This document shows positions 62,490 to 64,000 of a stretch of 64,000 bases of DNA, piece after piece. Position 1 is the stretch's first letter. Each line of letters begins with the position of its first letter. Source of the stretch: Chaunax sp. Z400. Taxonomy: Eukaryota; Chordata; Actinopteri; Lophiiformes; Chaunacidae. Under the pieces are notes generated by a model that worked only from the letters and a program-made list of their open reading frames with translations, was not told the origin of the DNA and ran no database searches. The stretch lies in the NCBI GenBank assembly GCA_037577475.1, contig CM075201.1, positions 12,319,501 through 12,383,500 on the forward strand, given 5' to 3'. The translations under genes and the position numbers were made by a program.

Positions 62490-63260
62490 ACAAAGGTGCC
62501 AATGATGGCGAGTTAGGCATGGGGAGGAACATGGCAAGGAGATGCCGCCCTCCACCCCCTCCCCGCGACACCGCAACCCCCCGCCCGCTTCCAGAACCAT
62601 TTGGACCACAGGGAATGGATTAATCACATTAGAGGCCCAGAAGAGAGATGGGAAGTAGACAGTACCGTGACAGCCGGGGTAGCACTGGCACGACTAATCC
62701 CGTTAGGCCGAGGAAAAAGGGGGACGCCATCGCGCCTACAAGGCTGAGAAAGAGAAAAACATTTTCCCAGGAATGAGTTCACCTGTATGGTAACACAGAC
62801 AAGTTGGCCTGTTGATGCCTATTAGAAGAAACAATCGCACTTGGCACATACAAATGTTTTTTTTCATGCTGGGCACCACTTTATTGTCAATGCGTTAGAA
62901 GAAAAAAAAAATCAGCAGCAGACAGTGGCATTGCATGAGATCCTCTTTCATGCCATGGTGAAACAGCCCCTTTCAAGCCAGCGCTATCATCTCCCAAACA
63001 GTGAGAAGATGGGGAGGGGTGCTGTAAGGGGGACAGAGCTTATTTCATCTGCTATTGTAAGTGCACCCGAGTTCAACCTTAATGTAAACCTTTGCAGGCA
63101 GGATATGAATAGGATGCTCTCTATAAAAATATATCCTGCTGGGTAATCCGGCAGATGGCCACAGCAGTGGACACTAAAGCGCGGCTGGCCACTGCTGGGG
63201 TAACAGGGAATGTCCGATCAGCAGCCACTGTTCAGCCTGGGAGATGTGGTATCAAGATTC
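62490..63260. promoter_or_regulatory. Candidate noncoding regulatory cluster
   Basis: A GC-richer region contains ATGGATTAATCACATTAGAG and CGACTAATCCCGTTAGG (Otx/paired-type TAATC cores), then GGGTAATCCGGCAGATGGCC with an E-box. No coding frame stands out. Function is inferred from composition only. Confidence 0.25.
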
Positions 63261-64000
63261 TTAACTCCCTTTAGCAACGCTGAGAAACAGAGCCGTCAGT
63301 TTAGATCCATCAAGTTTCCACTTAATCTCGCTCACCACTTTTTTCTCTCCATTTTCTCTTTTTTTGTATCCTCCCCTTTTGTTGTGGGGATTAAGCCAAG
63401 TGGTAAAACAGTGATTTAATGATCTTTCCATGGGTATGCGCACCACTTAAACCATGAGACAAACAAGCTGAGGCATTCTAAGAGTCACCCCCTCAAAAGG
63501 CGGCTGCTCAGGAACTGTGAGGCTTTTGATACGGCATTAAGCTCCGGCTGATTATTTTTCCCACTGTCGTGTGGTGTGCTGCGCTCTGCTATGGGAAAAT
63601 TTAAGGTTTTGTGTTTTGTAAAGGCCCATTGTAAACAAGATGAGAGGAAGACAGTTGGATAATTACTTAATCGTGGTTTTAGAATGATAAGGTATGGTGG
63701 ACTGTGATGATTTGTCCATGCAGAGGAGAAGAAGGTTAAATTATTCAACGCCAATAACAAATATTTTGAAGCTTTGATACATATCGCTATTTTTACAGCC
63801 ATACGTGTGTTTAATTGTTTTTAACCGATTGATTACGGTTCAGTAATAAACACACAACTCAACAAACCCCCATATAGTATGATATATATTTGGGTTTGGA
63901 TATTTCTGTTATTATTTTATATAAGTGTCAGAATGATCTGCAACCTTAAACATTAAGGCCACATGGATGAGAAGTCCTAAAAGTGCTGTGAATGAAATTA

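Larger units (their letters stand above)
57901..64000. other. Gene-free stretch, part 4 of the desert
   Basis: No coding gene. It holds a repeat remnant near 58.1 kb, an (AAT)n array near 60.05 kb, and GC-richer candidate islands at about 60890-61060 and 62490-63260. Confidence 0.5.

Noticed and set aside
36000..64000. Search for a second homeobox (pdx1, cdx)
   Set aside because: No WFQNRR-type coding sequence was seen on either strand apart from gsx1.
1..64000. CRISPR array, bacterial operon, rRNA or tRNA genes
   Set aside because: No spaced direct-repeat array, no tRNA-like or rRNA core sequence was noticed; the gene structure is eukaryotic.

Overview
The window looks like nuclear DNA of a teleost fish, most likely a percomorph. 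The genes have introns with GT/AG splice sites. The background is AT-rich with long (AT)n, (TG)n, (AAT)n, poly-C and poly-G tracts, and there are many remnants of repeats I recognise from fish genomes. No assembly or species label was available; this placement is inference from the three proteins and the repeat content.

Three protein-coding genes can be supported. (1) b4galt4, + strand, CDS 7084-9788 in six coding exons, encodes a 352-residue Golgi beta-1,4-galactosyltransferase. (2) arhgap31 (CdGAP), + strand, CDS 15870-26344 in twelve coding exons, encodes a 1290-residue Cdc42/Rac GTPase-activating protein. (3) gsx1, - strand, CDS 35776-34935 in two exons, encodes a 243-residue ParaHox homeodomain factor. 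All exon junctions were set by reading frame, splice consensus and recalled alignment to the human proteins, and each total CDS length is a multiple of three.

Layout: 1-6.8 kb has no recognisable coding sequence and only repeats and possible 5' noncoding exon donors. b4galt4 follows, then a 6 kb intergenic stretch with a decayed Tc1-like transposase remnant. arhgap31 has a 3.2 kb first coding intron. After it, 26.8-27.9 kb holds a clear nested insertion: a 566-bp hAT-like element with an 8-bp target duplication inside an older repeat. The interval from 27.9 to 34.4 kb, between the convergent arhgap31 and gsx1, holds a long near-perfect hairpin and several GC-richer islands that look like gsx1-linked regulatory DNA. 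From 36 to 64 kb, upstream of gsx1, I find no coding gene. It is a desert with repeats and scattered islands dense in homeodomain- and Sox-type motifs.

B4GALT4 and ARHGAP31 are neighbours in human 3q13.3, so that linkage is conserved, although here both genes point the same way. GSX1 in human lies in the 13q12 ParaHox cluster with PDX1 and CDX2, and neither is present in this window. This agrees with the known break-up of ParaHox clusters in teleosts. The genes act in unrelated processes (glycan synthesis, Rho-GTPase control, neural patterning); nothing suggests an operon-like or novel multi-gene system. The most unusual local features are the (TG)n tract acting as the 3' splice-site region of arhgap31 exon 3, the nested transposon with intact target duplication, and the 55-bp-arm hairpin.
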